Of a stretch of 64,000 nt of DNA, positions 16,512-24,885 are shown piece by piece. The notes beneath the pieces were generated by a model that saw only the letters and a program-made list of their open reading frames with translations, ran no database searches and was not told where the DNA came from. Numbering within the stretch: position 1 is the stretch's first letter; each line of letters starts with the position of its first letter. A program made the translations under genes and the position numbers. Source of the stretch: Streptomyces sp. NBC_00193 (GTDB taxonomy: Bacteria > Actinomycetota > Actinomycetes > Streptomycetales > Streptomycetaceae); NCBI RefSeq assembly GCF_026342735.1, contig NZ_JAPEMM010000001.1, forward strand, positions 3,472,001 through 3,536,000, read 5' to 3'.

Positions 16512-16611
16512 ACCCGGCGCTCCTGTTGCGCTCCGTGGAACCCCTTCGCACGGTGGGTAAGGAAGCGGATCGCTCGGGTCCGCTTCTGAGCGACCACCAG
16601 AAGGAACACCC

Positions 16612-17154
16612 ATGCACCGCACCAAGGCCTCCCGCATCCGCGTCCTCGTCCCGTCGGCCCTGGCGGTCGTCATACTCACCGGCGCGGCAGCTCCCGCGGG
16701 CGCCGCAGAAGGTGCCGGTGCCGCCGCGAACCGGGTGGCGGCAGCCCAGGAGGAGATCAACGAGAGGGTGGCGGCGGCGGGTCCCGTCGAAGACGCCCTC
16801 GCCGCGGTCTCCAAGATCCTGGCGGACCTGACCAAGAGCCTGGGCACCCTGCTGCCGGGGATCAAGATCCCCGAGATCAAACTGCCCGCGCTCCCGGCCC
16901 TGCCGCAGATCCCCGCGCTCCCGGCCCTGCCTGAGATCCCTGCGATCCCGGGGCTCCCCGACCTGCAGCTCCCTGCAATTCCGGAGATCCCCGACATCCC
17001 GATCCCCGACGTCCCGATCCCCGACATCCCGGCGGTCCCGGTCTCCGATCCCGCGGCTCCGCCCGCGAGTTCGGTGCCCGCCGCGCCGGCGGTGCCCGGG
17101 ACGCCGACGGGCCTCGTCCCGCAGATCCCGTCGTTCGCCCAGTTCCTTCCCTAG
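16612..17154 (+). CDS. Secreted Ile/Leu-Pro repeat protein in the chaplin-rodlin island
   Basis: The 180-aa protein has an Arg/Lys-rich start, a hydrophobic core and an APAGAAEG cleavage region, so it should be exported. A short helical segment (AANRVAAAQEEINERVAAAG) leads to about 75 residues of a regular proline repeat, xP(A/E/Q)(L/I)P, such as LPALPQIPALPALPEIP, alternating a branched aliphatic residue with proline every third position. The C-terminus is Pro/Ala-rich. AGAAGGAAC lies just upstream of ATG 16612. I do not recognise the family. Its place between rodlin and chaplin genes suggests a surface or wall role. Confidence 0.75.
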   Translation: MHRTKASRIRVLVPSALAVVILTGAAAPAGAAEGAGAAANRVAAAQEEINERVAAAGPVEDALAAVSKILADLTKSLGTLLPGIKIPEIKLPALPALPQIPALPALPEIPAIPGLPDLQLPAIPEIPDIPIPDVPIPDIPAVPVSDPAAPPASSVPAAPAVPGTPTGLVPQIPSFAQFLP

Positions 17155-17333
17155 GAACCGGGGACGGGGCCGGGACGAGACCCGGATCCGTACACGGACC
17201 CGCACGCGGTTACGACTATTGGGCTGAACAGGTCTGATCGCGTGCGGAACCGTGTCGTCTGGGATGGTGGACCGTTTCGCTCGATGTGAGCCCCGGAATC
17301 GGGGCAGAACATCGAAGAGAAGGTGCACTTCCC

Positions 17334-17573
17334 ATGAACACTGCCAAGAAGGCCGCCCTGGTCCTGGCCACCGCTGGTCTCGCTGCGGCCGGTGCCGCCG
17401 GCTCCGCAATGGCCGACTCCAAGGCTGAGGGCGCGGCCGTGGGTTCCCCCGGTGTCCTCTCGGGCAACCTGGGACAGGTCCCGGTCCACGTCCCGGTCAA
17501 CGTCTGCGGCAACTCCGTGAACGTGATCGGCGCGCTGAACCCGGCGTTCGGCAACGTCTGCGTCAACGACTGA
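17334..17573 (+). CDS. Short chaplin
   Basis: The 79-aa precursor has a signal peptide (MNTAKKAALVLATAGLAAAG, ending near SAMA) and one chaplin domain (GSPGVLSGNLGQVPVHVPVN onward) with the two conserved cysteines in VNVCGNSVNV and GNVCVND. Short chaplins are the amyloid surfactants that coat aerial hyphae. The start at 17334 follows GAGAAGGTG; an earlier in-frame start would add residues ahead of the signal peptide. A 14-bp hairpin follows. Confidence 0.95.
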   Translation: MNTAKKAALVLATAGLAAAGAAGSAMADSKAEGAAVGSPGVLSGNLGQVPVHVPVNVCGNSVNVIGALNPAFGNVCVND

Positions 17574-17589
17574 CGTTCGACACAACACG

Positions 17590-17632
17590 TGACTGTGGGC
17601 GCCACCGGCGAGGCCGGGGGCGCCCACAGTCA
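17590..17632. terminator. Bidirectional terminator between a chaplin and a secreted protein gene
   Basis: TGACTGTGGGCGCC (17590-17603) pairs perfectly with GGCGCCCACAGTCA (17619-17632). It sits between two convergent genes ending at 17573 and 17660 and can serve both. Confidence 0.88.
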
Positions 17633-17659
17633 TGTCGGCGGGAGAACGGGCCGGGCCCG

Positions 17660-18010
17660 TCAGTGCTTGGGGCCGCCGCCGTTGAGCTTCACTCCGCCGA
17701 GCAGCGGGGAGGCCTGGGTAGCCCCGTTGGCGAGGTGCATGACCTCGGCCGGAGCATCGTTCTTGACCTCGTTGACCTTCTGGACGGTGGTCACGACCTT
17801 CTGGACGCTCTCGCCCTGCTCGGCCAGTCCGTTGCCCACGGTCTGGGGCAGCGCCGCCGATACCGGGTTCACCGAGTCGGTGACTGCCGTCAGCCCGCTC
17901 GTCAGGCTCATGGGGACGGCCGGCGCCTCGGTGGCGGCGAAGGCGGGGGAGGCGGCGCCGAGGGCGGCGACGGAGCCGGCGACGACTGCGGCGACCTTCG
18001 AGAGCTTCAT
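17660..18010 (-). CDS. Small secreted protein of unknown function
   Basis: The 116-aa precursor begins MKLSKVAAVVAGSVAALGAA with a clear signal peptide ending near SPAFA. The mature part is about 90 residues without cysteine, predicted helical (LTAVTDSVNPVSAALPQTVG, QKVVTTVQKVNEVKND) and ending in GLY-rich GGVKLNGGGPKH. ATG 18010 is chosen over TTG 18016 because AAAGGA is correctly spaced. It lies inside the chaplin-rodlin island and may be another surface component; family not recognised. Confidence 0.78.
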   Translation of the reverse strand: MKLSKVAAVVAGSVAALGAASPAFAATEAPAVPMSLTSGLTAVTDSVNPVSAALPQTVGNGLAEQGESVQKVVTTVQKVNEVKNDAPAEVMHLANGATQASPLLGGVKLNGGGPKH

Positions 18011-18114
18011 TATCAAAATCCTTTTCTAGGGGTGCCCAGTGGCGACCGTCGCGCCACTTTCGACCTGGTTAACGATTCCCCGGCGCCGCGGAAACGCGGA
18101 ACCGAACACGGCAA

Positions 18115-18148
18115 CGGCCGGAGAATCCGACAAGGGACTCTCCGGCCG
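18115..18148 (-). terminator. Hairpin after the long chaplin gene
   Basis: CGGCCGGAGA (18115-18124) pairs with TCTCCGGCCG (18139-18148), 29 bases downstream of the long chaplin stop on the minus strand. Confidence 0.75.
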
Positions 18149-18176
18149 ATATTTCTTCCGATTACCGTTATTGCCG

Positions 18177-19379
18177 TCAGGCGGCGTTACGGGACCTGCG
18201 GTACAGAATCGCGCCGCCCAGGATCAGGGCCGAGGCCAGCGCTGCCGCGGCGCCGGGCTGGCCGGCACCGGTCGCGGCCAGCTCCTGCCGCGCGGGGCCC
18301 GCGGGGACCGCCGCGACGGGAACGGCCTCGGGCGCGGGTGCCGGAGCCGGCGCGGGAACCGGGGCCGGGGCGGGTGCCGGGGCGGGCAGCGGTGCCGGGG
18401 GGAGCGGGACGGGCAGGTCACCGGCGGGGGCCGCCGGCGGCTGGTCGGCCGGGGGCACTACCGGCGCCGGGTGCTCCACGACCTGGCTGCCGTGCGGGGG
18501 CATCGGCGCGGGGGCTTCCTGCACGACGGGCGCCGGAGCGGGGAGCGTGTGCGGAGCCTCCTCCACTACGGGAGCGGGCCCGGGGGCCGGCGCCGGAAGC
18601 GGCTGCGGGGCCTCCTCGACCGGTGCGGGAGCCGGTGCCGGCGCCGGTACGGGCTCGGGCTGCGGCGCGGGTGCCTGCACTACGGGAGCGGGCGCGGGAG
18701 CCGGTGCGGGCGCCGGGTGCTCCGCCTCGGGAGCAGGCGTGGGCAGCGGCTTCGGCGCGGGGGGCGCGTGCTGCGGGGCCGGGGGGTGCTCGGCGTGCTG
18801 CTCCGGCGGGTGCTGCGGCCGCGGCTCGGGCTTCTCCGGGGCGGGGTGGTCGTCGCACTCCTCCTCGCCGGGGCCGCCGGACTCCCCGTAGCCGCCCTGC
18901 TGCCCGGGTCCGTGGTCCTCGTGGCCGCCCTGCTGCCCGGGTCCGTCGTCTCCGTGGCCGCCCTGCTGCTCGGGTCCGCGGTCGCCGTAGCCGCCCTGCT
19001 CGTGCCGGTCCTCGCGGTCCTCGCGCCGGTCGTCCCGGTCGTGCTGGTCGACGTACCGGCGGACCTGCTCCGCCTGCTGCGGGCTGAGGTAGCGCTCGTA
19101 GTCGTGTCCGCCGTCGGAGCCGGTCGTGGTGGCGCAGTTGTTGCCCATGGCGGGGTTGAGGCCCGCTCCGGCGTCCACGGTGTTGCCGCACACGTTCGGC
19201 GAGAAGGTGATCGGTACCGAGACGCTGTTGCCGGCCAGCACGCCCGGCGAATGGGAGGCCTCGGCCATCGCCCCGGGTTGTGCGTAGGCCGCGCCGGTCG
19301 CGATCGACAGCAGACTGGACGCGGCGGCCGCGGTGAGCACCCCCTTGCCCAGTACCTGTCGGCTCAGTACCTGTCGCAT
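18177..19379 (-). CDS. Long chaplin with one chaplin domain and a sortase LAxTG anchor
   Basis: The 400-aa precursor has a signal peptide (residues 1-33), one chaplin domain (about 40-85, Cys64 and Cys82), and an acidic/His segment with QQGGH/QQGGY repeats (about 128-170). A long Pro/Ala stalk (about 178-365) with PAPAPAP runs follows, then LAATG at 367-371, a hydrophobic helix and the basic tail YRRSRNAA. LAxTG is the streptomycete sortase E signal, so the protein should be wall-linked. Classic long chaplins (ChpA-C) have two chaplin domains, so a single domain on a long stalk is a departure. GGGAAGGA supports ATG 19379. A terminator follows at 18115-18148. Confidence 0.9.
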   Translation of the reverse strand: MRQVLSRQVLGKGVLTAAAASSLLSIATGAAYAQPGAMAEASHSPGVLAGNSVSVPITFSPNVCGNTVDAGAGLNPAMGNNCATTTGSDGGHDYERYLSPQQAEQVRRYVDQHDRDDRREDREDRHEQGGYGDRGPEQQGGHGDDGPGQQGGHEDHGPGQQGGYGESGGPGEEECDDHPAPEKPEPRPQHPPEQHAEHPPAPQHAPPAPKPLPTPAPEAEHPAPAPAPAPAPVVQAPAPQPEPVPAPAPAPAPVEEAPQPLPAPAPGPAPVVEEAPHTLPAPAPVVQEAPAPMPPHGSQVVEHPAPVVPPADQPPAAPAGDLPVPLPPAPLPAPAPAPAPVPAPAPAPAPEAVPVAAVPAGPARQELAATGAGQPGAAAALASALILGGAILYRRSRNAA

Positions 19380-19424
19380 GGGTCCTTCCCTGTCTACCGG
19401 CCCTGCGGCCGGTGGTGAATCGAA

Positions 19425-19464
19425 GGTGGCCTCGGAGTGCACCGCCGTGCACTCCGAGGCCACC
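19425..19464 (-). terminator. Terminator after the second short chaplin
   Basis: GGTGGCCTCGGAGTGCA (19425-19441) pairs perfectly with TGCACTCCGAGGCCACC (19448-19464) around a six-base loop. It begins 36 bases after the chaplin stop on the minus strand and also lies in the leader region of the long chaplin. Confidence 0.88.
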
Positions 19465-19500
19465 CCGAGGAGGTCTGCCCTTGCGGGCACAGGCGCTTCG

Positions 19501-19734
19501 TCAGGCGTTGACGCAGGTGTTGCCGAACGAGGGGTTCAGCAGCGCGATCACGTTGACGGTGTTGCCGCAGACGTTGACCGGGACGTGCACCGGGACCTGG
19601 AGCACGTTGCCGGACAGGACGCCCGGGGAGCCGACGGCCTTGCCGTCCGCCGCCGCGTCGGCCATGGCGGGGGAGGCGGCACCGGCTGCCATCAGAATGC
19701 CGGCGGCCAGCACCACTGCCTTCTTGTACGTCAT
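19501..19734 (-). CDS. Short chaplin
   Basis: The 77-aa precursor has a signal peptide (MTYKKAVVLAAGILMAAGAA, ending near PAMA) and the chaplin core GSPGVLSGNVLQVPVHVPVN, then NVCGNTVNVIALLNPSFGNT and CVNA. Both cysteines are present. It is very close in sequence to the chaplin at 20515 apart from the signal peptide. It is followed by its own hairpin and is probably monocistronic. Confidence 0.95.
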   Translation of the reverse strand: MTYKKAVVLAAGILMAAGAASPAMADAAADGKAVGSPGVLSGNVLQVPVHVPVNVCGNTVNVIALLNPSFGNTCVNA

Positions 19735-19917
19735 TTGTTTTCGTTTCCTTCCCGCAGAGGTCTATCCGCTGCAGAAATAACAACGAGTGGGTCCGGGAAA
19801 AGAAACCGGGGATTTTCGCGCGCTTCCGGCCAATTCACTCAGATGCCCGTGCGTCCTGAATTGTGGCCGGATTGTTCGGTTTGCTTCATGGTCCCTATTC
19901 GGGTCCCGACATGCGGC

Positions 19918-19950
19918 GGGGCCGCCGCGACCCGAAGGTGCGACGGCCCC
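19918..19950 (-). terminator. Hairpin after rodlin 2
   Basis: GGGGCCG (19918-19924) pairs with CGGCCCC (19944-19950), with additional imperfect pairing inside. It lies about 37 bases downstream of the rodlin stop on the minus strand. Confidence 0.65.
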
Positions 19951-19986
19951 ACTGGTGCGGTGCTGTGTCGACTGGCGCGGCGCTGG

Positions 19987-20397
19987 TCAGCTGCCGGCGG
20001 AGGCGTTGCCGGACAGGACCGGGATGTTGCTGAGGATGTGCGAGAGAGCCTCGTCGCCCTTGGCCTGGGTGGAGTTCTCGGTGCACTGCTGGTTCTGCGG
20101 GCTGGACAGGACGGGGATGTCCTGGACGCCGACGTTGACCAGAGCCAGGACGGACTGGACGTTGGCCTTGGCGGGCAGAGCGATGCAGGGCTTGTTGAAC
20201 GAGCCCTGGATGAGGGCCATCTGCGGGCTCATGTTGCCGTACGTGGCCTGGTTGCCGTAGATCTGCGAGGCCCCGTTGCCGTTCACGGTGTTGATGCCGT
20301 GGTCATTGCCGATGGCCATGGCCTGCGGGGCCATGGCGGCACCCAGACCGACGAACGAGGCGGCAACCGCTGCGCCGGCCGCAAACTTCTTGATCAT
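19987..20397 (-). CDS. Rodlin protein, copy 2
   Basis: The 136-aa precursor has a signal peptide (MIKKFAAGAAVAASFVGLGA, cut after PQAMA) and the same mature pattern as rodlin 1: [23 protein letters not shown] and [20 protein letters not shown]. The start at 20397 follows AAAAAAGGGA; a longer frame upstream is not supported. Two rodlins in one locus match S. coelicolor, which has rdlA and rdlB, although there they are adjacent. A BldN-like promoter lies upstream. Confidence 0.94.
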   Translation of the reverse strand: MIKKFAAGAAVAASFVGLGAAMAPQAMAIGNDHGINTVNGNGASQIYGNQATYGNMSPQMALIQGSFNKPCIALPAKANVQSVLALVNVGVQDIPVLSSPQNQQCTENSTQAKGDEALSHILSNIPVLSGNASAGS

Positions 20398-20442
20398 GAT
20401 GGTCCCTTTTTTGCAGGATTGCCCGGTACTCAAGCACTCGGA

Positions 20443-20471
20443 TCAACGGCGCTACCGCGGTTTGGGTTGCG
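20443..20471 (-). promoter_or_regulatory. BldN-like promoter of rodlin 2
   Basis: On the minus strand, CGCAAC (20471-20466), a 17-base spacer, then CGTTGA (20448-20443). This is close to the known sigma BldN consensus CGTAAC-N16-CGTTGA and lies about 46 bases ahead of the start codon. Confidence 0.6.
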
Positions 20472-20514
20472 TGTCTTCACTCGGATGCCGAAGTTTCGGA
20501 CCGCACGGTTGACG

Positions 20515-20769
20515 TCAGGCGTTGACGCAGGTGGTGCCGAACGCGGGGTTCAGCAGGGCGATCACGTTCACGGTGTTGCCGCACACGTTCACCGGGACGT
20601 CGACCGGGACCTGGAGCAGGTTGCCGCTCAGGACGCCGGGGGACTCGCCGGTGAAGCCGTTCGCCGTCGCGCCGTCGCCGCCGTGCGCGGAGGCGAGGCC
20701 CGCGCCGCCCATCAGCAGCGCCGCGCTCGCGACCGCCAGGGTGGTGCCGCGCATCAGCCTCTTCTTCAT
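20515..20769 (-). CDS. Short chaplin
   Basis: The 84-aa precursor has a signal peptide (MKKRLMRGTTLAVASAALLM, ending near LASA) and the chaplin core GESPGVLSGNLLQVPVDVPV, then NVCGNTVNVIALLNPAFGTT and CVNA. The start lies eight bases after GAAAGGAAAAACGGAG. It is divergent from the DUF3344 gene. Together with the other chaplin and rodlin genes it completes a five-kilobase surface island. Confidence 0.95.
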   Translation of the reverse strand: MKKRLMRGTTLAVASAALLMGGAGLASAHGGDGATANGFTGESPGVLSGNLLQVPVDVPVNVCGNTVNVIALLNPAFGTTCVNA

Positions 20770-20943
20770 CTCCGTTTTTCCTTTCGGGTCGAACAATGGT
20801 GCAACCCATAACGACGCGCCCGTCTCCAGGGTGCGTGCTATCGCCCAAAAGGCCGTATGAGCGAGTCCGGCGTGATTTCCCTCCTGATTTCTGACAAAGT
20901 TCACTCCTGTTTTGTCCCCTTGATCGAAAATGGAGACAGGGTC

Positions 20944-22065
20944 ATGGGTTCCTCCCGCAGAATCCTCGGCACGCTCGGTCTGCTGTCCTGCCTCACACTT
21001 TCGGTGAACGTGCCCTTTGCCGGTACGGCTGCCGGGGCCGCCGCCCCGCCGGGTGCGCGGAGTCCGCTGGTCAAGGAAGCACCTCGGGTGCCTTTCGCTC
21101 AGCGTTACCAAGCCGTGCAGCACGGCGGCCTGGTCCGGGCCTCGAACTCGTCCATCGGATGCCGCAAGGAGGAGTCCGAGCAGGCCGAGCCGTGTGCCGC
21201 GGTCAACAAGGGCGCGGCCGGGACCAACGGCGACTACGAGATGTTCTACGACGAGGTCGACAAGGACCCGGACACCTACAACTCCACCCGGGCCGAGCTC
21301 AAGGTCCCGGCGGGCGCGAAGGTCTCGTACGCCCGGCTGTACTGGGGCGGGAACCTGCGGGTCGGCGAGCAGAAGCCGCCGGAGGACAACGGCCGGGTGC
21401 TCGTTGCCGAGCCGGGCGGCGCGTACAAGGAAGTGCTGGCCGACACGGTGATCGGGCACCGCAGCGACGCGGCCGGCGATGCCTACCAGGCATCCGCCGA
21501 CGTGACCCCGCTGGTCCGCAAGGGCGGTGCCGGGATGTGGACGGTGGCCCAGCTGAACATCGCCATGGGGCACTCGGACATGGGTGCCTGGGGCGGCTGG
21601 ACGCTGGTGGTGGCCTACGAGCACCCGCAGGAGCCGGTGCGCAGGGTCTCGATCTGGGACGGCTTCGAAGGGCTGGCCGCGGGGGCCGGTGACGGGACGG
21701 TGGACCTCACCGGTCTGGACGCAGCGCCCGGCGCGCAGGGGCGGGTCGGCGTGGTCGCGTACGACGGGGACCGCGGAACGCTCGGTGATTCACTCACGGT
21801 GACTGCCGACAGTGGGCGCCGGATCAGTCTCAGTGACGGAGAAAATCCTTTTAATGATGTTATGAATTCCACGATCACGGAATTCGGAGATCACTCGTTC
21901 GTGCGACAGCCCGAACATATGAATAACCTCGGATATGACGCGGACGTGTTCGATCTGAGCCCCGCCCTGTCCGGTGGCGCCCGCAGCCTGACCTTCGGGT
22001 TCACGGGCGAAAAGCAGGGTCATTTCCTCGGTGTGCTCTTCGTTCAGACAGACGCGCGCCGCTGA
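20944..22065 (+). CDS. Secreted DUF3344-domain protein
   Basis: The 373-aa protein has a signal peptide (MGSSRRILGTLGLLSCLTLS, ending near GTAAGA). The DUF3344 fold follows, with a beta-rich signature VSYARLYWGGNL, AWGGWTLVVAYEHP and DADVFDLSPAL. DUF3344 proteins are predicted surface or secreted adhesin-like sandwiches. GGAGACAGGGTC supports ATG 20944 over the upstream in-frame ATG 20857. It stands between the chaplin island and the glycan operon, 19 bp before the next start, so it could be the first gene of that operon. Confidence 0.78.
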   Translation: MGSSRRILGTLGLLSCLTLSVNVPFAGTAAGAAAPPGARSPLVKEAPRVPFAQRYQAVQHGGLVRASNSSIGCRKEESEQAEPCAAVNKGAAGTNGDYEMFYDEVDKDPDTYNSTRAELKVPAGAKVSYARLYWGGNLRVGEQKPPEDNGRVLVAEPGGAYKEVLADTVIGHRSDAAGDAYQASADVTPLVRKGGAGMWTVAQLNIAMGHSDMGAWGGWTLVVAYEHPQEPVRRVSIWDGFEGLAAGAGDGTVDLTGLDAAPGAQGRVGVVAYDGDRGTLGDSLTVTADSGRRISLSDGENPFNDVMNSTITEFGDHSFVRQPEHMNNLGYDADVFDLSPALSGGARSLTFGFTGEKQGHFLGVLFVQTDARR

Positions 22066-22084
22066 ACGCAGGAGACCACTCCAC

Positions 22085-23299
22085 GTGCCGACGCAGCCTT
22101 CTTCACCCTCTCCTTCTCCTTCCCCCTCTCCTGACCGGCCTCCGGTCGTCCTCCACCTCGTCCAGCCGGTCGAGGGCGGGGTCGCCCGCGTCGTCGTCGA
22201 CCTCGTCCGCGCCCAGTCCGCGGCCGGCCTGCGGACCTACGTCGGCTGCCCGCGCGGCGGACAGCTCGCGGACGCCGCCCGCGAGGCCGGGGCCGAGGTG
22301 CTCACCTGGCGTGCCGGGCGTGCTCCCGGGCCGGGCCTGGCCGCCGAAGTGCTCGGCGCGCGCCGCCTGATCGGACGCGTCCGGCCCGACCTCCTGCACG
22401 CCCACAGCGCCAAGGCCGGACTCGCCGGGCGGCTCGCCGTGCGCGGGGCCGTCCCGACCGTCTTCCAGCCGCACGCCTGGTCCTTCGACGCCGTGGGCGG
22501 GGCCACCGCCGCGCTCGCGCTGCGCTGGGAACGCTTCGGGGCCCGTTGGGCCGACCGGGTGCTCTGCGTCAGCGAGGCCGAACGCCGCACCGGCGAGTCC
22601 GAGGGGATCGCCGCCCACTGGTCGGTGATCCGCAACGGCGTCGACCTCGCCCACTTCCGCCCCGGCGGCCCGGACCCCGTCCAGGACAAGGCCCGGGCGC
22701 GCGCCGAACTCCCGCTGCCCACCGCCTTCCAGGGCGACGGGCCGCTCGCCGTCTGCGTCGGCCGGCTCTGCCAGCAGAAGGGGCAGGACGTCCTGCTGCG
22801 TGCCTGGCCGGAGCTGCTCGGAGCCGTTCCCGGGGCCCGCCTCGTGCTCGTCGGGGACGGCCCGGACATGGAACGGCTGTGCCGCGGGGCACCGCCCTCG
22901 GTCCACTTCGCGGGGGCCGCCTTCGACATCCGGCCGTGGCTTCGGGCCGCCGATCTCGTTGTACTGCCGTCGCGGTGGGAAGGCATGGCGCTCGCCCCGC
23001 TCGAAGCCATGGCCTGTGGCCGCCCGGTCCTGGTCTCCGACGTCAGCGGTGCCAGGGAGAGCCTCCCGCCCGGCCAGGGACGGCTGTGCCTGGTGGAACC
23101 GGAGGACCCGACGGCGCTGGCCAAGGCCCTGGGCGGGCTGCTCGCCGAGCCGCGGCTGCTCGCCGCACTCGGGGAGCAGGCGGAGCGGCACGCGCGGATG
23201 GAATTCGACGTGCGGCGCACCACGGACGCGGTCACCGGTCTGTATCACGAACTGCTGGGCAGGCCCCGGCCCTTGAACCAGGAGCGCATCAGCCGATGA
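22085..23299 (+). CDS. Glycosyltransferase family 4
   Basis: The 404-aa cytoplasmic transferase has an N-terminal acceptor domain (VVLHLVQPVEGGVARVVVDL) after a Ser-Pro leader. The GT-B donor site includes CVGRLCQQKGQDVLL and the EX7E region PSRWEGMALAPLEAMACGRP. The start is GTG 22085 after AGGAGA; the longer frame from 22031 lacks a ribosome-binding site and overlaps the previous gene. Its TGA overlaps the ATG of the sugar transferase gene. Expected role: adding a sugar to a lipid-linked surface glycan. Confidence 0.88.
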   Translation: MPTQPSSPSPSPSPSPDRPPVVLHLVQPVEGGVARVVVDLVRAQSAAGLRTYVGCPRGGQLADAAREAGAEVLTWRAGRAPGPGLAAEVLGARRLIGRVRPDLLHAHSAKAGLAGRLAVRGAVPTVFQPHAWSFDAVGGATAALALRWERFGARWADRVLCVSEAERRTGESEGIAAHWSVIRNGVDLAHFRPGGPDPVQDKARARAELPLPTAFQGDGPLAVCVGRLCQQKGQDVLLRAWPELLGAVPGARLVLVGDGPDMERLCRGAPPSVHFAGAAFDIRPWLRAADLVVLPSRWEGMALAPLEAMACGRPVLVSDVSGARESLPPGQGRLCLVEPEDPTALAKALGGLLAEPRLLAALGEQAERHARMEFDVRRTTDAVTGLYHELLGRPRPLNQERISR

Positions 23300-24882
23300 C
23301 GATGGACAGCGCACCCGCCCGGCACACCGGGCAGGACGGCACGGGGCCCGCCGGCGGCATCACCGGCATCACCGGCAGGACCACGACGACGACCACGACC
23401 ACGAGTACGGCCGCGAACGCCAGTACGGCCATGAGCGCGAGCGCCGCCGCCGTGCGCCGTTCCGTGACCGCCATCCACCCCCCGCGCGGCCCCAAGGCCG
23501 ACCGGGCCCGGGCCGCCGTACGGCCCGAGCGGGTGCGCCGCCGGGACGGGATCGCCCCGCTGCTGGCCGCCGACGCGTTCGCCGCCACGGCGGCGGTGGC
23601 GGCGCTGCCCGGAGCGGAGCTGCCGCTCGGGGCGGCCGCTCCCCTCGCCCTGGCCCTCGTAGCGCTGCACGCGCAGGCCGGGCTGTACCGGCCGCGGCTC
23701 GCCCCCTCCGCGCTCCTCGAACTGCCCGCGCTCGCCGGGCGGGCCGCCGCGCTGTGGTGCGGGGCCGCCGCCGTGCTGGCCGCCACCGCCCCGGGTGACG
23801 CCCTGGGCTGGAGCGCGCTGCTCGGCGCCGTCTGCGTCCAGGTCGTCCTGGCGTGCGCGGGGCGCGGAGCCGTCAACCAGCTCCGCCGTCGCACCCGCGC
23901 CCGCCGCCCCGCCTCCGCCCTGGTCGTCGGACCCGGCGCCGGGGCGAGCGCGGTGGCCGCCGCCCTGCACGGGCGCCCCGAGTACGGCCTGCGGCCCGTC
24001 GGGCTCGCGGACACCGGGCCCGCCGAGGAGGCGGCCGCGGGAGTGCCCGTACTCGCCACCCACGAGGACATCCGGCGGGCCGTCATCCAGAACTCCGTCC
24101 GGCACGCCGTCTTCACCCGCCCGCCCGAGGCCGACGAGCGCACCGCCTCCCTGGTCCGGCTCTTCCACGACCACGGGTGCCGGCTCTGGCTCGCCGACCC
24201 GGCGGGCACCGCCAAGGTCACCGGGATGCGCGTGGCGCAGCCCGCCGACCAGCTGTGGGGGTACGCCGTCCAGCCGCTGCTGCCGCGTCCGGCCCGGCCG
24301 GTCGAGCGGTACGCGAAGCGGGTCATCGACTCCTCGCTCGCCGCGATCGCCCTGCTCGCCGCCGCCCCCGTGATGGGCGCCTGCGCGCTCGCCGTACGGA
24401 TCTCCGACGGGCCGGGGGTGATCTTCCGGCAGGAGCGGGTCGGCCTCTACGGACGCCCCTTCACCCTGCTGAAGTTCCGCACCCTGCGCGCCGACGCCCA
24501 CGAGTCCGCCACCCGCTGGACGGTGGCCGGCGACTGCCGGATGAGCCCGATCGGCTCCTTCCTGCGCAAGTCCTCGCTGGACGAGCTGCCGCAGCTGTGG
24601 AACGTGGTCCGGGGAGACATGAGCCTGGTGGGTCCGCGCCCCGAACGGCCCTTCTTCGTGGCCAAGTTCAGCAGCGTGCACCCGGGGTACGAGGCCCGGC
24701 ACCGGATGCCCGTAGGCATCACCGGCCTCGCCCAGATCAACGGGCTGCGCGGGGACACCTCCATCGAGGACCGGGCCCGCTTCGACAACCACTACATCGA
24801 CACCTGGTCGCTGTGGCAGGACCTGTGGATCCTGGCCCGCACCGCGGCCTCCTTCTTCCGCTTCCGGCTGGGGGGCAGCTAA
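23296..24882 (+). CDS. Polyprenyl-phosphate hexose-1-phosphate transferase (initiating sugar transferase)
   Basis: The 528-aa membrane enzyme loads the first sugar phosphate on undecaprenyl phosphate. A Thr-rich low-complexity N-terminus (a run of eight Thr near residue 30) is followed by hydrophobic helices and a cytoplasmic Rossmann-like CoA_binding_3 region (ASALVVGPGAGASAVAAALH). The catalytic bacterial sugar transferase domain starts near 340, with KRVIDSSLAAI, LLKFRTLRADAH, DELPQLWNVVRGDMS and VGPRPERP. It is the committed step of the locus. ATGA overlap with the preceding gene. Confidence 0.9.
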   Translation: MTMDSAPARHTGQDGTGPAGGITGITGRTTTTTTTTSTAANASTAMSASAAAVRRSVTAIHPPRGPKADRARAAVRPERVRRRDGIAPLLAADAFAATAAVAALPGAELPLGAAAPLALALVALHAQAGLYRPRLAPSALLELPALAGRAAALWCGAAAVLAATAPGDALGWSALLGAVCVQVVLACAGRGAVNQLRRRTRARRPASALVVGPGAGASAVAAALHGRPEYGLRPVGLADTGPAEEAAAGVPVLATHEDIRRAVIQNSVRHAVFTRPPEADERTASLVRLFHDHGCRLWLADPAGTAKVTGMRVAQPADQLWGYAVQPLLPRPARPVERYAKRVIDSSLAAIALLAAAPVMGACALAVRISDGPGVIFRQERVGLYGRPFTLLKFRTLRADAHESATRWTVAGDCRMSPIGSFLRKSSLDELPQLWNVVRGDMSLVGPRPERPFFVAKFSSVHPGYEARHRMPVGITGLAQINGLRGDTSIEDRARFDNHYIDTWSLWQDLWILARTAASFFRFRLGGS

Positions 24883-24885
24883 AGC

